DNA of 64,000 nt from Leucogyrophana mollusca (Eukaryota; Basidiomycota; Agaricomycetes; Boletales): the NCBI GenBank assembly GCA_021014945.1, contig MU266404.1:47807-111806 (forward strand), read 5' to 3'. Every line of letters begins with the position of its first letter. Position 1 is the first letter of the stretch. A model generated the notes under the pieces. The model made no database searches, was not told the DNA's origin, and was given only the letters and a program-made list of their open reading frames with translations. Shown piece by piece: positions 23,692 through 36,077 of this stretch. Made by a program: the position numbers and the translations under genes.

Positions 23692-26058
23692 TCATCGGAG
23701 TACAGACAAGTGTAAAGGGACTTGGACCCCCTCCTTCAACTTTCCCTTGACGATAGGCATCATGATCCCGGCATTGAGCCCAACAATCTCGACATCTTTT
23801 GGGATCCGGAAGTCGAAGGTCTCGATCAACTCCGTGAGCACCACCTGTAACTCGAGCAGTCTCATAAAGAGTCAACTTCAGTGCAGATATTCGTAAAAAT
23901 AGACTTACGCAAAACGCCAACTGATGCATACCCGTTAGTTGGAGGGGTAAACCACTGGAGTACTCATAGAACTTACCCGATGCAACCACGGATGCCAGCC
24001 GCTATGGCATATCAATATTAGTTGCTGGAAGGATATCGAATATAAAGAGTCTGGTGCTTACAAAAAGTCATCCTGTTGGAAGTACTTGCAAGTTAGCGCC
24101 CCTCATCGAAGCCTGAAACAGCTCGAAGCGTACAGATTGGCAAAAACTCCCACGTTCGTCCTCTCTTTGTGGTCCAAAAACCGCGCTGGGTTCCACACAG
24201 CAGCGTCCCCGCCCCACACGCTTTCGAGCCTGCCAAGAAAACTCAAGCCCTCGTTTGACTGGACAGCTTAGAGACTAACCGATTGTAAGTCCACACTGAA
24301 GCGGTGATTTGTGTTCCGCTCGCTATTGGTATCTCTGTTGTGGCTTTCCCGGACTTCGTCTGAATTGGCACAGCGAGAGGTAATATGTCATCGTATCCAG
24401 CTTCCCTGACCAGAACGGGGGCAACAGGGTGCAAGCGCAACGATTCCTGGAAACGGATGTTAGCTAAGTCGTTGAGGCGAAGTCGAAGATATTGCCTTGA
24501 TGACAGCGTTGGTAAATATCATGGCGTCCAAATCAGCAGGGGTGAAGTCATCGCTGTGACGAGCTTCAATACGCGCTCGGGTAGCTATAATTTCGTCACG
24601 AATTTTCTGCTGATCCTCAGGGTGCCTCGCTAGCTCATACAATAACCAAGCGAGTGTGTTGGCGATGCTATCATGAGCCGCAATTAACAGGGTGCTGGGG
24701 AAGCATAAAACAGTGAATAAGTGTGCAGCAAAAATAACAAGGGGGCACATACGCTATTTGGGATAGCATTTCGACCTCACTAAGGCGGGTCTCGGCATCT
24801 TCAGAAAGGTTGGACTGGACTAACGGCGCAATGGCCTCAGCACTTGAACAGGTTATAACAACGTCAGCCTGAGCGCTCACCAAGAATACTCATGATATCC
24901 TTGCTTCCTTTCTCTGCTCCTGAAGATTTCTGCTCGATAAGCTCTTTACCTCTGCGGAACGCCACGCGCAAGTAACTGCGGAAGCGCTTGTACTCTTTCG
25001 TAGGAAGATACTTTATAAGACCCAGAACGGAGGGAGGAAGGTACCGCCATGTAGCTTTGAAAAGGATATCCCAGGGTGGCGGATGTAGAAAAGAGTCTGC
25101 ACTGAGGATATCGTGAGCCCGAACCAAGGAGATCAGAGGATGAAAACTTACAAGAGGCTGTCAAAAGCCCTCGCTAGCTCGTTTTCATTTCCGTCAAGGG
25201 CCCCAAACTGATCGTCAAAAGCAGCTGCAAAATTGGCTGTCAGTGTTCCGTCGACTAGGCTTTATGGTGGTCTGACCCTCCCCGACCACATCAAGTGCCA
25301 TTCTTCCCAGCATAGGGGAAATATTGATCGCGCGCCCCCCAAATGGTAAAGTGATCTGCAACTCTTCTTTCCATTTCTCACTTAGCTATAGAAAAAGTGT
25401 TCAAAGATAGGCAAATTTCGGGGCAATCAATACCGCTTACACGAGCAGCTGAACGTCGGAATACAGGCAAAAAGGCACGTAATTGTCCGGTACTAAATGC
25501 GGGGTTCATGATCTTTCGTTGGCGCCGATGATCATCGCCTGGCAAAGAGTCAGCTGACTGCAAGTCAGAGGTGGCCCGGAACGTGGATACCGGCCGCAGA
25601 AAGTATGCCTTCGCCAGAGAACAGTTTTCCAACCTCGGTAACAAGAGTGCCCTTGGGATATCGATATCCAGAGGTGTGGAACACATGCTGGAGCGCTTTC
25701 GGGTCAGCAGTCCAGAGTTTTTCTTCCTGATATACATGAGTCCAGATATCGTCTAGTTGCTATTAGAATATGAAGGAACCAACCCCGTAGCATCCTTGTG
25801 TTCGAAAGGTTGGGCCAAACGCCCGACCCCATTGAAGTTCCAGGTCACCAACCTCTTCTGAATATCGGGCCATTTTCTCGTGCCCTTATGATACATCCAA
25901 ATAAATGCTTTCTGTACGGGAGTGCTGGATAATAACGCACCGAAGAGTCGGGAAGGAACGACAGGTCCACGAATATCATTTAGACTCTGGCGCCTGGTGC
26001 GACGCCATACCATGAACACAAGCAGAGCAAGAACCACACCTGTCCAAGAAGATACCAT
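23692..26058 (-). CDS. Cytochrome P450 monooxygenase (P450 A)
   Basis: The reverse strand starts MVSSWTGVVLALLVFMVWRR, an N-terminal membrane anchor, at the ATG at 26056-26058. It continues with LELQWGRAFGPTFRTQGCYG and, in later exons, DHRRQRKIMNPAFS (C-helix), LIAAHDSIANTLAWLLYELA (I-helix), ESLRLHP (K-helix ExxR) and WNPARFL. The heme-binding motif MTFSAGIRGCIG is split over short exons near 23950-24070, and WRFA follows. It ends VPLHLSVLR at a TGA (23692-23694). At least ten introns are needed. The architecture is that of ER-bound mushroom P450s of the CYP4/CYP5144-like type. Substrate unknown. Confidence 0.85.
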
Positions 26059-26122
26059 CACTGAGAGTGATGTTGTTGGGCCAGTGTTGATGGTGGTTTG
26101 AGTTTAAAAGCTATCCCCCCCC

Positions 26123-26129
26123 CTTTATA
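26123..26129 (-). promoter_or_regulatory. TATA-like element of P450 A
   Basis: On the reverse strand TATAAAG lies about 65 bases before the ATG of P450 A, next to a C-run at 26115-26123. Position fits a core promoter; expression is not shown. Confidence 0.4.
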
Positions 26130-26583
26130 CTGGTCCATTCACTTCCGTTTTGACTCCACCTGGAAGCTCCACGTTCGATCATGCCCGGACGGTAACGATC
26201 TCAGTGGCCACTGATTCCCTCTAAGTACTAGTACGCATAAAAGCTGCTCCGTGCTGGCGTGAATCAGCAGGCACTGAGACGGATCTGAAGATTCTGAACA
26301 CTCACTAAGCGACAGCTCACTCTCGAACTTTACGCCCATCCAATGGGACACTGTGATTGGTGGACAGACCTGCAAAGCCTACTAAATTAGGTAGGTTGCC
26401 TGAATATACCAAATGGGTTGCTCAAAAAGCTGTTCGTTGAGCGCAGACCCATCAACAAGTCCACTCACCTTGGGCACTCTCGGATTCAGATCTGACTTAT
26501 AAATGTAATAGCAGTGGCAGATCGTTCCTCAAATGTTACACAGTACTGTACTCACTGCAATTTCATGACATGAAGAGCACATA

Positions 26584-28633
26584 CTACACCTCTACCTTGA
26601 CTGCTGCAGATGCCGACCCCCCTGCACCCACGCCCACACTCAGCCACTCCTCGTAATATACACATTCCTTGGGATTGGTTGGACCCTTATCGCGGCAGAA
26701 ATCGAATACAGGGCAACGTCCACAAGGCGCCTGCGACCACCCAAGTGCAACGCGCTCCTGCCGAACAGCGCGATACACGAAGGCCCCACCCACACCAAGG
26801 TCATATTGCGCAAGGGAAGGTGACGGAGAAGCTCGTTTGATGGAGGTAGACTTGGACTTTTTTGAGTGGTTTTTCGATTTAGACTTTGATTTTGATTTGG
26901 ACGAATGCTTGCTTTCGTCCTCGGAGTCAGAGCTGAAGCCAGAGTCAGAGTTCGAGTCCGAGGGAGACGAAGCGTCAGAAGACGGATCGTCGCGTTTTTT
27001 GGTTTTGCTGTTTCGTTTTGACTTTGATCTCGATTTCTTCGGCTCCTCCTCAGAGTCGCTGTCGCTGTCGCGGTCACTATCTCTCCTTCTCCTCTTCTTC
27101 TTCTTCGGTCTCGGGCTGCTTTGATCATCATTTTCGTCACTGTGCTCTTCCCGCCGGCTGCGTTTCTTCTTTTTAGCTTTCGGTCGCTCATCATCAGACT
27201 CGCTCTCCGAGTCGCCCTCGGCACGCCTGCGTTTCCGTCTCTCCTTCTCCTTGTCTTTATTCTTTGAGATCCCGCGTTTTCGCTTTTTCGAGCTTGGTGG
27301 CTCATCTTCTGATTCAGACCCGGACCCTGATTCAGATTGTGAATCGGCTGGTGCGTCCCATGCCGACGCCGTAAAAGCCGGGATCTACGTCACGGGGAGT
27401 CAGTCCCGGTATACAAACAAAGGGATCAAGGACATGAGAAGAAAGCCTGTAACGGTTGGGTATGGATTGGTGGACTTTAGTTTACAGTGGACACAATCTT
27501 CTATGTGTGTATGCAGTCTCGGGCATCGCGGTACGCTCGCCAAGAGTTAGATGCTGAAAGCTCACCTTCTCAATTTCGCCATCCAGTTCGAGTACTTTCA
27601 AGAGCATCTCTACGTGCTCGACACCAAGCTGAGTCTCTGTTATCTTACTCTTGCTTAAAAAATGCTGAATCTGTTGTGCCGAAGGGTATGCTGGTGCCGC
27701 GCTCGGTGCGTAGAGTCGCTGTTGGGTTTGTTTCGCGCGTTTTGAGCTTTGTTTAGGAAAGGACTGAATAGATGTGAGTGAGTTAGAGAAATAGCGGCGG
27801 AAATGATTACATACACGATCTCGAATGTAATGGAGACAAGCAGTTGAAAGGAGCTTGATGAATTCTGTGTCGAGCTCGTTATCCGTATACCATGGTCCGC
27901 CGGTGAGCTCGACGGAGGGCTCCAAGTGAGCGAGCATATATATTTTACGTGTCGGGTGCTTGTATTGTGGTGAGGACGCCTCGGTAGAATTGGTCCCGAC
28001 GAAACACCCACCCTAACAGCTTTGATAGACTTGACCAGTTGCTTCTGGACAAGCGACTTCAGACAGCGGTCGATCACGGTCTGATGTAGCTCTGTCTTCG
28101 CTTTGAGGTGCTTTGTCCATATTCCTATCAGAGATAGCATGGGCTCCTTGTTGCTCTACCGTGAAACATCATACCTCACCTTCGTTCGCCGAAGCCTGGA
28201 TATGACTCAGAACCATAGCTTCTTCTCCGCTCATGTCCTTCTTCCTAGTGGATGGGGGTCAGCGTGTTTGCCATACTATGCAGGAAATAAAGCGACGCAC
28301 ACGTCCATTTCCTTCTTAGTCACCGCTCGGAACGAGATCACGCCTGCTGAGTTGGACAAGACTTTAAGCAGGCCCTACAACATACATCATACGTTGGGAA
28401 TCAGACGAATTGCGCACTTGAGTTTCACTCACCGTCCCAAGTAGATGATTAACGGCCGCAGTGCGAGCGGACGCATCTGGGAGGATCTTTTCTGCCTCCT
28501 TTGACGTTAGGATCTGCGAGGACCATGAGCGCGATGGCTATCAACGAGGAATGGAGCTGAGCACCTTGTCATTATTGGCGAGAGCTGCTTGGTGTAGCTT
28601 TAGCTCCTCGGGCTTGAGCTTGCGTGCGCTCAT
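26584..28633 (-). CDS. RPC34: RNA polymerase III subunit RPC34 (RPC6) with a large charged insertion
   Basis: Start ATG 28631-28633 (MSARKLKPEELKLHQ). Exons continue with ISFRAVTKKEMDV and KKDMSGEEAMVLSHIQAS, winged-helix regions. They go on with IWTKHLKAKTELHQTVIDRC, MLAHLEPSVELTGGPWYTD and ELDTEFI, all typical of Rpc34/RPC39. The C-terminus has APCGRCPVFDFC and a later Cys in NPKECVYYEEWL, the iron-sulphur-cluster cysteines of this subunit. Between LDGEIEKIPAFTASAWD and GGAFVYRAV lies an extra stretch of roughly 170-180 residues rich in Ser, Lys, Arg, Asp and Glu (about 26,810-27,350), absent from yeast and human proteins. The subunit helps TFIIIB recruitment and open-complex formation by Pol III. 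Stop at 26584-26586. The gene diverges from the promethin-like gene with 148 bp between start codons. Confidence 0.9.
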
Positions 28634-28781
28634 GACGGAGATATTGGCCAACCAAAATCTGTTTGCCAGAGGAAGTACAATCCAAGAATCAATTTGGAGT
28701 GGGTTTCGGCTTTGCCCGCAGAACCTTCGACAGACGCGCGCACAGCCACAACTCGTCCTTTTGACATCAACGCCAGCAATT

Positions 28782-29598
28782 ATGGGTCTCGCCAACGATT
28801 CGGCACGCTCTGATGCACAGGAGCATCTCTCATCTTACTTCGAGAAAAGCGCGAGCATAGTCAGACAATATGCCGACAAGTAAACTCGATCTTCCAATCC
28901 TTGTTAGTGTTCCTCACCGGCATGCTATGTTTTATCTAGTTTCGAGCATAATTACGCACGTCCGGCAATGGACTATTGCATTGAGCGCTTCCAAGCCCAA
29001 CCAGTCACCATTGTATGTTCTCTGTGTGTGGTCGTGTTATAATTGTGCTCATGGATGCTTCCCAGACTTTCTTGACGATTTTTTGTGTTCTCAGCTTTCT
29101 ACCTGTGCTCTCTTTCATGTGTGTACTCCTCGAATATAACCACTTCCGTCCTGACGCGTGGACGTAGAGGCATATCCATTTTCGTCGTATCTTTCTTCAC
29201 TTTCACGGCTCTCGCATGCGCTTTCATAGCCTCTGCGATCGCCGAAACCATGTTCGGTTGGTCTACCCACCCCTGTCCTGCTCACTGCGATACTGATTAT
29301 GACACTAATAATAGTGGCAATCCTGGTCTCGACGCTTGGGGCGCTCTTCCTTGTCTCGATTCTCCTCACTGCGCTAGCGTTATTTTCCTACCTTTCACTG
29401 CGCCTTGGGGTGCTCGTGCGCGCCGACGGGCGATCTGGTATCACAGAATGGGCCCACGAAACTAAAAAGCACTTCGTACAAAGGACCAAGCGCGGTGAGG
29501 AGAGCGATGGCTCAGAGGCGTCCGCCGTATTAGTCAAACCTGACGAGGACAGGGACCACAGAATCAAAGTGGAGGATGTCAGGGGTGATAAGAACTGA
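28782..29598 (+). CDS. Promethin/LDAF1-like integral membrane protein
   Basis: Five exons (28782-28879, 28940-29012, 29066-29118, 29168-29256, 29315-29598) join in phase to 198 residues. A polar N-terminus with an amphipathic stretch (EKSASIVRQYADNFE) is followed by three to four closely packed hydrophobic segments (TFLTIFCVLSFLPVLSFIG, FTFTALACAFIASAIAE, VAILVSTLGALFLVSILL, ALALFSYLSLRLG). A hydrophilic C-tail ends DVRGDKN. This compact layout resembles promethin/LDAF1 (and fungal Ldo) proteins that act at ER-lipid-droplet sites. The similarity is judged by eye. It shares a 148 bp divergent promoter with RPC34. Confidence 0.6.
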
Positions 29599-30318
29599 TC
29601 TTGACACATTTCGCTTTCTCGACTCAACCATAGACTGGCTCCTGCATATTCTCCGTGTTTCCGTATGTGCGCAGACCCTGCGTTAATCTTGTTGTCCACA
29701 CACGACGTGCTGGACGCCACTCACGACTTTTGTATCCATTTGCTCTCCATCTGCATACTCGATCCATCATGATTAATATTCACGCTGTACCTTTGTACCT
29801 TTCTTGTACGACTCAATAATCGTGCCTGTGGTGACATTCTCAAATGATTGTATCCCCCGGTGACAAGTCCTCCGCGCGTCGAAGGGTACCTACTGTCAAC
29901 CCCCCAACGACGTGACGTAGCACCCTGCCGGAAAATCACCATCCGATATACTGTCTGTCGACCATCTTGCTGCCTGCATATCCCAGTGGGATCACTTTGA
30001 ATGTTTAGAATGGACCTCGCACGATCAACCTGAAAAAGATACATTTAATTGTATCATGATTATGTACTTTATTCTCGGTGACAGCGCGATTGGTGTCCCA
30101 ATTCCGGAACATTGGGAGGAAACGTTTTATGCCTTTCTGACATGTCGAGTAGGGCCATCATACAAGAAGGCCTGTCGAAAGAATATCATCAGTTCACCGA
30201 TAAAACATCGCACATCCCGAATATGTTCCGCCAGTCTCAACAGCTAGCCATCTGACTTTGACGGGCACTCCTTCCGAAGAATAGGCTTTTGCTCGGCCTG
30301 CGTCCTAGGATGGAGGTC
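29599..30318. other. Intergenic, nothing supported
   Basis: About 700 bases between the promethin-like gene and the CBM1 promoter. Short frames on both strands have no motif or start context. Confidence 0.5.
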
Positions 30319-30326
30319 ATATAAAG
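30319..30326 (+). promoter_or_regulatory. TATA box of the CBM1 gene
   Basis: ATATAAAG lies 44 bases before the end of the leader and about 50 bases before the ATG at 30370, in a region otherwise of mixed composition. This is a good match to a fungal TATA element of an inducible, secreted-enzyme gene. Confidence 0.5.
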
Positions 30327-30369
30327 CACTCAGCCAGACATAATATACCCAGCAACCCCTACTGCAACA

Positions 30370-31267
30370 ATGGCAAAATACTTGATCATCCCCGCTCTCG
30401 CGGCTGTTGCAGTCGCTCAGGCAGCGTCAGACTACGGTCAAGTGGGTCTCAGCTTGTGCGTAATCGGCAGATGTGGACACTGACCCTTCCTAGTGCGGTG
30501 GCATTGGCTGGACAGGTCCTACGACATGTCCGTCCGGCTGGACGTGTACCGTATCAGACGATTATTACTCACAATGTCTCCCCGGAGGAACGGGAGGGTC
30601 GCCGACAACGTCCGCAAGCAGCGGATCCGGCGGGGGAACACCCACATCCACGTCCTCCGCTTCGAGCGGCACTGCGACGCTGCAGAGTGGCTGGAACTGG
30701 ATCCGTGCGGTCGTACGTTCCCGGTCCGTTTTTGGTGCGCTTGATTGACCTATTTTGAGCAGGAAGACCCCAACTTCCACCAGTATCTCCAGTCGGAGGT
30801 GCTCAACACTGCGTCGACAGCCATACTCGGATCTCCCAGCACTGCGGGGCAGTTCCAGGTGACGGGTGGGCAGCTCGTTCAGAATGCACCGGCGGGCTCG
30901 TCAAACATGCTTTACGCCGTCGTTGAAGGCCGCGCGAACTCTACCGTGATGAAACTCGGCATGAGCTGGTCCACGGAACCAGCGTCCGGAGATAACGCGG
31001 GAACGTTCGTATTCAGTGGGGACACGCTGGAGTGGAGCATTCCGAGCATCACGAGGCCGCAGGATAACGTTGGTGGTTTCTTCTGAGCTGCTTGATGACT
31101 TGCTGAGGTTGAGCTTAATTTTGATGCTACAGGCCTGGCTCGTGTGCCCTGATGCAGATGGAAATAGGTTGCTGTATATCAACCTCGGTCCTTATGATTA
31201 CCAGACTCCGCCTGGGTGTGCGGATGAGACGATCCATGCATACACTGGTGCGACGGCCGTGTCGTAA
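30370..31267 (+). CDS. Secreted protein: signal peptide, CBM1, linker and an unknown C-terminal domain
   Basis: Exons 30370-30441, 30494-30712, 30763-31068 and 31133-31267 join in phase to 243 residues. The signal peptide is [19 protein letters not shown] fungal cellulose-binding module follows ([19 protein letters not shown], then YYSQCLPG), with all four Cys and the aromatic face residues. A Ser/Thr/Gly linker of about 40 residues leads to a roughly 150-residue domain ([55 protein letters not shown]) that I cannot assign. The CBM1 targets crystalline cellulose. The C-terminal domain may be an enzyme, a binding domain or a non-catalytic accessory. It fits a wood- or litter-degrading life style. 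Confidence 0.88.
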
Positions 31268-31894
31268 GGCGTAGAAGCGGGGGCAGCCAGATGAACAAGT
31301 GAAAAGGATTGGTGGTGGCTTGGATACATCGTGCATCAGAAGCCTAGGTGCTGGATTCTTGAGCTCGACCAAAAGGAAACGTAGCGTGTACTTACGACAG
31401 CTTGAATGAAGCAAAACAGATCGCAATTAGCCTAACGACGAGAGCTTGCCCTCTCAAGTTGTCCGTCCCCGGAGATATTGTACACTTGGATTAATTGCGT
31501 TGCATCGTTCTTACAGCCGTGGTTGGGTCGTGGAAGGTTTGGTTCAAGAGCCGTTCGTGGCTTGCTATCTCGACATCTCGACATCTCTTCTGCGCTGACA
31601 CCTACAAGTGGGTCGTCACGACTTGCAGTCCCACGTTCCGACCTAACACTCTTTGCCACTTGAAATCATTAGTGGACCCAGGTTCTTTAGCGACGCACCG
31701 GAAAGTTCATCTTACTGACGGATGTGCAATGTCGTTATCCCAGCGAGCCTCGTGAACGGCGCGTGAGCCTTGGGGGTCAATATTTTAGCACCCAATTCTC
31801 ACCAGGTGCTCTTGGTCCCTCGCTAAATCCCACAATCTTGCCAGGCATGGCTCATGGGGCCCCACAGTAGCCTGCCGCTTTGCCTCTATCCGCC
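31268..31894. other. Intergenic between CBM1 gene and P450 B
   Basis: No gene supported. Open frames of 60-100 codons overlap in conflicting directions. The region presumably holds the promoter of P450 B; the last 90 bases carry an AT-rich CAATATTTTAG stretch. Confidence 0.45.
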
Positions 31895-34192
31895 ATGGCG
31901 CAGACCTTGGACTTTTCACCGTCGCGTATTCTACTCGCCTTAACTTCCATATTCTTCCTCAGTGCGATCCGTTCTATTGTGGTATGGTTTGGTAAAAGGC
32001 GCGCCATGCCGCCCGGCCCCCTAGGTCTTCCTTGGATCGGCAACAGACACCAAATGCCTGCTGTGAAACCGTGGAGGAAGTTCGCAGAGTGGAATAGACA
32101 ATATGGTGCCCTGCTCGCTGTTCTGGGTCATAAACTTGTGCTGAAGAGTCTAAAGGCTCGGTGATGTCGATCTTCCTTGGTCGAACCCCAGTCATAGGTA
32201 GGCACTGGCTCTCGGCTGGAAAAGTTTGCTCAAAATCGTTTGCAACTGCCAGTCCTCGGAACTGCTCAGGCCTCGTGGGACCTGCTAGAGAAGCGATCCG
32301 ATATCTACTCCAGTCGGCCGCGTTTCGTCGTTGCGTAAGTGGTTGTTTCTGGTCATCTGTCCATGAGTTGTACCTTTTCTTCAGGGGAGAGATATTATCA
32401 AACAACAACCGGGGTCTGATGCTCCCTTACGGTGAACCATGGCGAAAATGGCGCAAGGTAGAGTTGTTTTCTGAGTGTCGGTAATAACATCTCGCTCACG
32501 CCCTACGGAAGGTCCTGCACTCAGGTTTCCACGCGCGCAGGTCTGATACATATAGAGACATCCAGTCACTGGAGTCCAAGATATCACTCCATCAGATCCT
32601 TAACGACCCAATACACTGGGAACAGCACCTGCAAAGGTATTTCCCTTAAAATCCGTTTTCATCAGCGGGTACGCACAAACTTTCCTGCCAGATATGCCGC
32701 CAGTGTTGTCACCTCAGTATCATATGGGCGGCGCGTGGAAAGCATGGATGAGTGGATCGTGACGGAAAACATGGAAGCCATGGATTGTGAGAGTTCTCTT
32801 CATGATACATCCGTCTCACCTTTTCATAACGTATCCCAGATCTCACCAGGTACGACGAATACTTTCTCCAACAGACGTAATGAAACTCAGGAAGGCTTTT
32901 ACTAGTGTCAAGTGAGTGCCTGCAGACATATAAATTGCAAGAACGCCGACTGACACCTTATGTAGTATTCCCGGGAAATACATAGTTGAGTCCTGGCCCT
33001 GGTTGTTGAACCTACCGGTTTGTAACCTTCCCCCACCTCCGCCCGATTCTCCTCGGCTGAAAGCTGTTCTTACAGCGTTCCCTTCAATGGTTCCGCGCCG
33101 AACCAGAAGAACGTCAACAACGCGATATCAAGCTTTACACACATCTTCTCGACGACGTCAAGGCTCGCATGGCAAAAGGCACGATTCAAGATTGCCTCAC
33201 TACGCAAACGATCAACGAGATGCCGAAAAATGGTATGAATGAACTGGAGGTCGCTTACGCTGTGTCATCGCCTTTCGGCGCTGGCATTGAAACGGTGAGT
33301 CTGTTCATCATATCGCGCTGATTTGCATGGAAGAATTACTCATGCTGCACTTACTATGTAGACAGCAGGGACTTTGAGCACATTTTTCCGTACGTCAGGC
33401 TGTGCCCCAAGAAAGTTGTTCAAATGGTGGATCTGACCTTTGTGTTACCCAGTTGCGATGCTACACTTCCCTGAGGTAATGAAGAAAGCTCAAGACGAGC
33501 TCGATGCAGTCATTGGACCCGATCGTATACCTGAGTTTCACGACAAAGAAAGCCTCCCCTATATTAACGCATTGGTCAACGAGGCGCTCAGATGGCGTCC
33601 CGTCGCCGTGCTCGGTGGCACCCCTCACGCAGTCACTCAAGATGACGAATACAACGGAATGTAAGTGAAGTCCTTTATCACTACTGCTATGTACTCGTTC
33701 AAAACGTGTTTCACTAGGTTCATTCCAAAGGGTTCAACTGTCTTCGCGAATTTGGCGTGAGTCCTTCCACCAGATTACCTTTTTTTTTTTTTTCAATAAT
33801 CTAACCCCTATTTCAGTGGAATCATGCACGACCCCGCCATGTTCCCTGACCCAGATACATTCCGCCCGGAACGCTTCCTCGAAACCACCGATCCGCGTCT
33901 CCAGACCTTTGACCTTCCTTTTGGTTGGGGACGGCGCATTTGTCCTGGAATGCACCTCTCGCTCAACTCACTCTTCATCAATGTTTCCCGCATTCTCTGG
34001 GCTTTTAACATCACACCCACAGTGGATGCTGCTGGGAAGAAAGTCGTTCCAGACTCATGGGCTTATACAAATGGATTCAACTCGAGGCCAGTGAGCTTTG
34101 AGTGCTGTATTACGCCAAGGAGCGCGAAGGTTGTCGAATGTTTGAATCTGGAATTTGACGTGGCCAAGGCCAGGCTTGGGGATTGGCAGTAA
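31895..34192 (+). CDS. Cytochrome P450 monooxygenase (P450 B)
   Basis: ATG at 31895 opens [20 protein letters not shown], an N-terminal anchor, followed by the proline hinge [13 protein letters not shown]. Later exons give [16 protein letters not shown] (C-helix), [16 protein letters not shown] (I-helix with the A-G-x-E-T-T core), NEALRWRPV (ExxR), [12 protein letters not shown] (PERF) and [14 protein letters not shown] (heme loop with the Cys ligand). It ends at 34192 (TAA). Family resemblance is to microsomal OrdA-like P450s of mushrooms. All hallmark motifs are present, so it is likely functional. Substrate unknown. A poly-T run at 33780-33795 lies inside an intron. Confidence 0.9.
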
Positions 34193-36077
34193 AGGCTTAG
34201 TCTTTCATATGTATACTTGATCCCTGAAACCGTCCCTGTCACACGGAAAGTCGTTACACTAGTCGAAATCGACGATTCCATGATAACCCAGTGACTATGG
34301 GAACATGTTGGTAGCCAAACAGCACATGGACTACCTCCGTCATCCACAAATCAAGTACGTCGTCAGGTCAAGGCAGCACCAGACAGCAAAACGAGGTTGC
34401 AGTACAAGCCACTATTATTTCTCCTTTGTGGGGCCAGAGCAGACATGAACGACTGCAGCTTCACTGGAGCCGCAAATAGAACATTTGCTCTGAGGGGTGT
34501 TATAATCCTGAAGATGTCTCAGCCAACCGTTCTTGAGCCGTGTGCAGGTCGAACTCACATGAAGATAATCCATGACCTCGATGGTAGACAGAATTTCGAT
34601 ACGATGAGGGTTAGATGTGTTAGGAGTTCAAAAATTGCTGAGGGTGAATGGCCAATGAATGTGTTTATACCTCGGACGTAGCTCAGGGAGGTGCATATAT
34701 AGTCTGCGACGCCACCTGCGTATCTCGGAACAGAAGGAGATTCAGGGTCTCGTGGCGTCCTCCTAGTACCATCAGTAGTGCGCCCGGTGGCGTTGTGTGA
34801 TGAGGAGGTCCGCATCATGAGCGATTGTTACTAAACCATATTCAGTCGAGGTACAGGAAACCTTGTAGGACGGGGTAGGCCGAGCGCCTTCTCGACCCAG
34901 ATCTCCGGAAGGTTTATGGTCCGAGCGGATAATCTGCTTCGTCCAGGAAGGGAGGAAACGAGTGCGAGATTCTTGAATTTGGGTGAAAGACAGCACGCGA
35001 AATATGTCTAATGGAATTCCCACTCCATGGCTGCTCGCTCGTCGGTAATTTGGTGTGCGCTGCCGCTATATGATTCCAGAATCTGTTGAGAATCCAGTGT
35101 GCTGGCGAAGTAACGAAGAAGATTTGGCCACAGAGGGATTATTGCTCAACACCATTCGCCCTTGAAGCTAGCTTCAGCACGAGGGAACCCTAGACTATAC
35201 TGTGTCGATTGTGAGGCCTCGTCTTCACTGGGCCAAGCCAGACTGTGCCATAGTATTTTCAAATCTGACCAGACGCAAATACATATTGTTCCGGTCAAAT
35301 AGCTTGCTAGAGTTTCGATCAAATAGTTTTCGCGACGTCCCGAAAGAACCGAAGCAGACATGGCTTCACCGTTGCTAAAGAGCAAAGGCCAGGCTTGAGA
35401 TTCGTGGCACCTCCGCAGGCAGAAAGCAGGTGTGCTGTGTAGCGTTTCTCGTGTCAGCCGGTTTTTTACCGGTACGAAAGGAAGCTCACTGTATCAACCA
35501 GCTGAGCTGGGTGAACTAGGTGTAACTCTAGTCTCGACCAGACGTTCTACACACTGTAATCCGCGCTTCCTAAAACGGCTGGTATTGTGACTGGTGTAAC
35601 TCACATTCGCCACGAAAAGTTGAAAAAACGAACATCTGTCATACCCGCGACAGGTACTGCACAGTACTGCACACATCCGTTGATCATGATGCATCGAAAG
35701 CTTTGGAAGAATGGTGCATACCGGCCGCTTCGGATTTTTTTGTTGCGCGGAATGTGGCAGTCCAAGCACGACAACCCCACCAGTGAGCAATTCACAAACC
35801 GCTCAGCCAAGGGCCGGGCTAAGATTGCTCACTGCAGAGCTCGACCTTTAGCTGGCTGTGGATAAGTCCAAGCCAAGCCTTGAAGGCCGACTCAGGAGAC
35901 GCTAATTGCTAATGGGGGCCCATAGTATGGGTCCTGGTCGGGAATTGAGGTAAACGTTCACAACAAAGTAGGGGTTCGGACCCTTTGTACAGGCGCTCAT
36001 TCTAATCCAGTGACCATCGCCATCACTCCCCGTTACCGCTTTCTACGAGGTATTCTTTTGACGAACTGGAGATTCCC
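34193..36077. other. Intergenic, nothing firmly supported
   Basis: About 1.9 kb. Conflicting short frames only. A D-arm-like fragment on the minus strand near 35490-35520 (AGCTCAGCTGGTT) is not accompanied by the rest of a tRNA. Confidence 0.4.

Noticed and set aside
26640..27305. 221-codon Arg/Lys-rich frame on the minus strand
   Set aside because: Out-of-register reading of the Ser/Lys/Asp/Glu tract of RPC34; the RPC34 frame carries the conserved ends on both sides.
33780..33796. Poly-T tract
   Set aside because: Lies in an intron of P450 B just before the acceptor; ordinary polypyrimidine tract.
35490..35520. tRNA D-arm-like sequence on the minus strand
   Set aside because: Only the AGCTCAGCTGGTT core is present; anticodon and T arms are missing.
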